NCBI GenBank assembly: GCA_016200675.1
Contig: JACQEH010000180.1
Location: 1 to 12,909, forward strand
Source of the DNA: Chloroflexota bacterium
GTDB taxonomy: Bacteria > Chloroflexota > Limnocylindria > Limnocylindrales > CSP1-4
DNA: 12,909 nt
Direction: 5' to 3'
Shown: piece after piece, positions 12,431 to 12,909 of the stretch
How positions within the stretch are numbered: the first letter of the stretch is position 1
Layout: every line of letters begins with the position of its first letter
Position numbers and translations under genes: made by a program
The notes under the pieces: model-generated
The model's database searches: none
What the model was told of the DNA's origin: nothing
Seen by the model: the letters and a program-made list of their open reading frames with translations, nothing else

Positions 12431-12909
12431 GTGAACGATCCCGCGTCCGCTGCCGTCACGTGGCATCACGGGCTCATGGCCCGCTGGTGGGCTGAGTTCG
12501 TCGAGCCCGAGCCCGACGAGCTCGCCTACTACCGATCGGCGATCGCACGCTTCGGCGAACCGGCGCTCGACCTCGGCTGCGGGGCTGGGAGGTTGCTCGT
12601 GCCCTTGCTCCGGGAGGGTCTGGATGTCGACGGTGCGGATGTTTCCGCTGACATGCTGGCCCAGGCCGCGCGGCTCGCGGCCGAGGTCGGGTCGACCCCG
12701 CGGCTCTACCAGGCGGCCGTCCACCAGCTCCGAACCGAGCGCCACTATCGGACCATCTTCGCCTGCGGTGTCATCGGCATCGGCGTGTCGCGAGCCCAGG
12801 ATCTGGCGGGTTTCCGGGATGCGCGTCCCGATCAGCCGTTGCCACGTGTGTTACTGGTCATCGACGAATTCCAGGAATTCTTCGTCGAAGACGATTCGCT
12901 GTCGCAATC
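12431..12909 (+). CDS. SAM-dependent methyltransferase N-terminus joined in frame to an FtsK/SpoIIIE-like segment (partial; probable chimera)
   Basis: From GTG 12431 the frame runs open to the window edge (159 codons). Residues 1 to ~115 look like a class I SAM methyltransferase: TWHHGLMARWWAEF (10-23), the SAM-binding motif LDLGCGAGRLL (46-56), the acidic GADVSADML (68-76) and RTIFACGVIGIG (107-118). Residues ~130-159 (DARPDQPLPRVLLVIDEFQE and on to VEDDSLSQ) instead match the Walker B region of FtsK/SpoIIIE-type ATPases (VLLVIDEF, 140-147). The switch lies within ~12775-12820 with no frameshift. The last 92 bases are about 54% GC, with TTA, CCA and GAA codons rare elsewhere in the window. 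The GTG start is supported by conserved-looking sequence from residue 10 and by TACCAT 7 nt upstream. Read it as a real methyltransferase gene whose 3' part is probably misassembled. Confidence 0.72.
   Translation, partial: MNDPASAAVTWHHGLMARWWAEFVEPEPDELAYYRSAIARFGEPALDLGCGAGRLLVPLLREGLDVDGADVSADMLAQAARLAAEVGSTPRLYQAAVHQLRTERHYRTIFACGVIGIGVSRAQDLAGFRDARPDQPLPRVLLVIDEFQEFFVEDDSLSQ

Noticed and set aside
12235..12459. N-terminal extension of the adenylate cyclase to 12459
   Set aside because: The extra ~75 residues are low-complexity, would overlap the divergent methyltransferase start and promoter, and the ATG at 12234 has a suitable -10 upstream.
1..12909. tRNA, rRNA or riboswitch
   Set aside because: No cloverleaf, rRNA or known aptamer pattern was recognised on either strand by eye; a covariance-model search would be needed to exclude small RNAs.

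Overview
The window is GC-rich (roughly 70% by eye) and tightly packed, with genes mostly on the minus strand. It reads as chromosomal housekeeping DNA of a high-GC bacterium. A coenzyme F420-type oxidoreductase, a three-subunit proton-translocating transhydrogenase (pntAA/AB/B), several apparently leaderless start sites (TANNNT-like hexamer 6-9 nt before the start codon) and actinobacterial-looking protein families fit a Chloroflexota (Limnocylindria-like) or Actinobacteriota genome, quite possibly metagenome-assembled. The taxon is inference only; there is no rRNA or other marker.

Layout: 1-1329 (minus) is a left-truncated S10 serine carboxypeptidase. 1439-4326 (minus) is the pntAA-pntAB-pntB operon. 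4480-6631 (minus) is a translationally coupled trio: an unknown six-helix membrane protein, a CPBP-family membrane protein, and a DsbA/FrnE-like thioredoxin-fold protein with a CPYS motif. 6731-8134 (minus) is a metallo-beta-lactamase protein with two rhodanese domains (sulfur trafficking), diverging from 8227-9216 (plus), an F420-dependent FGD-like oxidoreductase with a textbook Shine-Dalgarno.

9217-10179 is the decayed part of the window. It holds 9-bp and 15-bp tandem repeats, a diverged pair of hairpin-bearing direct repeats, and the frameshifted C-terminal remnant of a nitrilase-superfamily gene. 10180-12234 (minus) is a two-gene unit: a class III adenylate cyclase with two duplicated PAS domains, and a DPM1-like family 2 glycosyltransferase. 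From 12431 to the right edge (plus) runs a SAM-dependent methyltransferase that changes, in frame, into the Walker B segment of an FtsK/SpoIIIE-like ATPase over the last ~90 bases, where GC falls to about 54% and codon use changes. An assembly chimera is the simplest reading.

No convincing new multi-gene system was found. The most notable items are the MTase/FtsK junction, the MBL-rhodanese protein lacking usual metal ligands, the coupled membrane/CPBP/thioredoxin-fold trio, the nitrilase relic with its repeats, and the recurring leaderless start architecture.
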